Shown in pieces: positions 62,452-64,000 of a DNA stretch of 64,000 nt (position 1 is the stretch's first letter; each line of letters begins with the position of its first letter). A program made the position numbers and the translations under genes. The DNA comes from CALHRB01 sp964473465 (GTDB taxonomy: Bacteria > Bacteroidota > Ignavibacteria > Kapaibacteriales > UBA2268), in NCBI GenBank assembly GCA_964473465.1, contig CAYYPE010000001.1:186001-250000 (forward strand), in the 5' to 3' direction. The notes under the pieces were generated by a model. It saw only the letters and a list, made by a program, of their open reading frames with translations. It did no database searches and was not told where the DNA came from.

Positions 62452-62790
62452 ATGAAAAATGCTAATAATTATTGCGTTGTGTTTGTTACAATTGACTCGC
62501 TTGAATCAGGAAGAAGAATATCAAGAGTGATAGTTAATGAGAAATTGGCTGCCTGTTGCACAATACTGCCTAATGCTATCTCAATTTATGGTTGGAAGGG
62601 AACATTGCACGAAAGAAATGAGCAAGTTGTGATGATTAAGACACTGGAAAGTAAACTGACAGCATTGAAAGACAGGATACTTGAATTGCATAATGACGAA
62701 GTTCCCGAAATTATATCAATCAATCTGAATTCAGGACTTTCTTCTTATCTTAGCTGGATATCAACTTCTTTGCTCGAAGATAATGAATAA
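62452..62790 (+). CDS. cutA: CutA1-family protein
   Basis: The 112-residue protein matches CutA1: VVFVTIDSLESGRRISRVIVNEKLAACC, SIYGWKGTLHERNEQVVMIKT and VPEIISINLNSGLSSYLSWI, the last being the usual P-EI-x-x-x-x-x-x-S-x-x-YLxWI ending. CutA1 forms very stable trimers and has been linked to divalent metal tolerance, but its exact role is unsettled. It precedes radC by three bases. Confidence 0.95.
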   Translation: MKNANNYCVVFVTIDSLESGRRISRVIVNEKLAACCTILPNAISIYGWKGTLHERNEQVVMIKTLESKLTALKDRILELHNDEVPEIISINLNSGLSSYLSWISTSLLEDNE

Positions 62791-62793
62791 ATA

Positions 62794-63519
62794 ATGAAGA
62801 AAAAAAGGCAAGAGATTCAATACAAGGTTGAAAGCACCGGATACAAAGCTATTCGTGAGTGGCGCGTTGATGACAGACCAAGAGAAAGATTGATGAAGCA
62901 TGGTGCGGAAACATTATCCGATGCAGAATTACTTGCAATATTAATATCCAGTGGAGCCAAAGGCATTTCTGCAATTGATGTTGCAAGAGTTTTATTGGAT
63001 ACTCACGAAAACCTTGCAAACATAAGTTCTTGTGATTATAGTCAGTTCAAACAAATTAAAGGTATTGGCACTGCGAAAGCAGTAACACTTGCAGCAGCTT
63101 TTGAAATAAGCAAAAGGATAAAATTACCAGAATTTTGGGAAAGAAATATAATTAAAACACCTCAAGATCTTGCAGAATCCTACATTCCGAAGTTTCGTGG
63201 TATAAAAAAAGAAATGTTTCTTATTTTGTTGCTAAATACCTCGAATCAGGTTTTTCGGGAAGTTAAAATAAGCGAAGGCAGCCTTAATGCCAGTATAGTT
63301 CATCCAAGGGAGGTTTTCCGAATTGCTATCACAGAGAGTGCAGCTTCAGTTATTCTAATGCACAATCATCCATCAGGCAATAAAACACCATCGGAGGAAG
63401 ATATCAAAATAACAAGACAGTTGGTTGAGTCTGGGAGAATATTAAATATCAGGGTGCTTGACCATTTAATAATAGCTGGCGAAAGCTATTATAGCTTTGC
63501 AAGTGAAAATTTAATTTAA
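62794..63519 (+). CDS. radC: RadC-family JAB/MPN protein
   Basis: The 241-residue protein has the N-terminal helix-hairpin-helix region (DRPRERLMKHGAETLSDAELLAILI), then the JAB1/MPN domain with the metal site HNHPSGNKTPSEEDI (HxHPxG...D) and IVHPREVFR. RadC proteins (UPF0758) are widespread. The historic DNA-repair assignment is not well supported, and a metal-dependent hydrolase role is likely. Its stop overlaps the convergent gene at the right edge by four bases. Confidence 0.95.
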   Translation: MKKKRQEIQYKVESTGYKAIREWRVDDRPRERLMKHGAETLSDAELLAILISSGAKGISAIDVARVLLDTHENLANISSCDYSQFKQIKGIGTAKAVTLAAAFEISKRIKLPEFWERNIIKTPQDLAESYIPKFRGIKKEMFLILLLNTSNQVFREVKISEGSLNASIVHPREVFRIAITESAASVILMHNHPSGNKTPSEEDIKITRQLVESGRILNIRVLDHLIIAGESYYSFASENLI

Positions 63520-64000
63520 TCTAATGTAGCCTTCTGGTCTATTGCTTTTTTGATAACATAATTTGGCGTAGAAAAAACCTCATTAAAATTAATCTCCAGA
63601 AAGTCATCAAGGATTGTAATTCCTGAAGAGATTGAAGATAAATTTTTTTCAGGCATTTGAATCTCTTCTTTTCTTAATATTATAAATTTAACCTTGTTTT
63701 TTTGTAAATCTCTGATTATTTCCAGTTGTGTTTCATTTTTTGTAGCCTGACCGGGCGATAACTCATGATATTTAGTTCCTGCCGGACGGTTCAGAATGAA
63801 ATACATCATAACATCATTGATATATATTAAATCATGCCTTAAATTTCCAATATATATTTTTTCATTATTCCGAACATTTTCTTTGAAAAAATTATGGATA
63901 GTATTTAATTCAAAGGCTCTAACCTGGTTAACCAAAATTCCATTCAATCTTGGTATTTTTAGCAGAACAAGATTATGTTTGTTTAATTCGATTTTTTTAT
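63516..64000 (-). CDS. C-terminal soluble part of a probable membrane glycosyltransferase (cut by right edge)
   Basis: The frame is open to the window edge: codons upstream of the TTG at 63947 continue in frame to base 64000, so the start is outside. About 160 residues are visible. The sequence (FKENVRNNEKIYIGNLRHDLIYINDVMMYFILNRPAGTKYHEL, QATKNETQLEIIRDLQKNKVKFIILRKE) resembles the soluble C-terminal domain of Bacteroidota GT39/ArnT-like membrane proteins, in which similar NRPxxTxYxEL and EIIxDL segments recur. No membrane helix falls within the visible part, so this assignment is moderate. It is convergent with radC. Confidence 0.5.
   Translation of the reverse strand, partial: KKIELNKHNLVLLKIPRLNGILVNQVRAFELNTIHNFFKENVRNNEKIYIGNLRHDLIYINDVMMYFILNRPAGTKYHELSPGQATKNETQLEIIRDLQKNKVKFIILRKEEIQMPEKNLSSISSGITILDDFLEINFNEVFSTPNYVIKKAIDQKATLD

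Overview
The window is AT-rich DNA (roughly one third G+C by eye) from a Gram-negative bacterium of the Bacteroidota/Chlorobiota-Ignavibacteriota side of the FCB group. The support is a type IX secretion pair (PorU sortase and PorV outer-membrane protein), large exported proteins with T9SS-type C-terminal sorting domains, a DUF2723 membrane protein and an MraZ-RsmH pair. Recognisable Shine-Dalgarno sequences precede several genes (GGAGG before porV, GAGG before others). This fits Ignavibacteria or Kapabacteria-like lineages better than classical Bacteroidia, which mostly lack them. The taxonomic placement is inference.

Layout. 1-5 kb: the end of a Gfo/Idh/MocA oxidoreductase cut by the window edge, a GH2-like membrane protein that seems to have lost its catalytic nucleophile, an LRR protein and an IS630 transposase remnant. 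5-12 kb: a STAND/NACHT-like ATPase, a YciO/Sua5-family protein, an APC amino-acid permease and an Mla-type lipid-transport ATPase with its MCE protein. 12-23 kb: two very large exported proteins (arylsulfotransferase-FnIII-sorting domain; BNR/Ycf48-ASH-cohesin-like) on either side of a DUF2723 protein and a TraB/GumN lipoprotein. 23-32 kb: nucleotide-sugar and glycan genes (UDP-glucuronate decarboxylase, GT9, GH57), a cyclophilin, an aldo/keto reductase, an archaeal-type ATPase with a palindrome upstream, and mraZ-rsmH with clear MraZ boxes but no further dcw genes.

32-53 kb is the most distinctive part. An LCP protein and a SixA-type phosphatase are followed by a co-directional polysaccharide locus of about 18 kb. 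It opens with a free-standing Wzt-C-like domain. Next comes a 2018-residue protein carrying a methyltransferase, a proline-free coiled coil of about 746 residues, a GT4-like domain and two GT2 domains. Two small tandem paralogues with an Ig/TIG-like pattern follow. Then come the genes for UDP-2,3-diacetamido-2,3-dideoxy-glucuronate (WbpA, WbpE, WbpB and WbpD types) with a glutamine synthetase between them, a GT2, a polysaccharide deacetylase, a FemAB-like protein, an FdtA-type ketoisomerase with a hexapeptide acyltransferase, and a Wzx-type flippase. The methyltransferase/coiled-coil and Wzt-C neighbours resemble, in domain content only, the WbdD/Wzt chain-length control system of ABC-exported O antigens. 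Here they sit with a flippase and no visible ABC transporter, so the working model is a molecular ruler fused to its own glycosyltransferases.

53-64 kb: beta-carbonic anhydrase, a methyltransferase, two metal-ABC permeases each with a winged-helix-like tail, a small lipoprotein, porV (with a strong terminator) and porU, a small membrane protein, CutA, RadC, and the C-terminus of a probable membrane glycosyltransferase cut by the right edge. I saw no tRNA, rRNA or CRISPR array.
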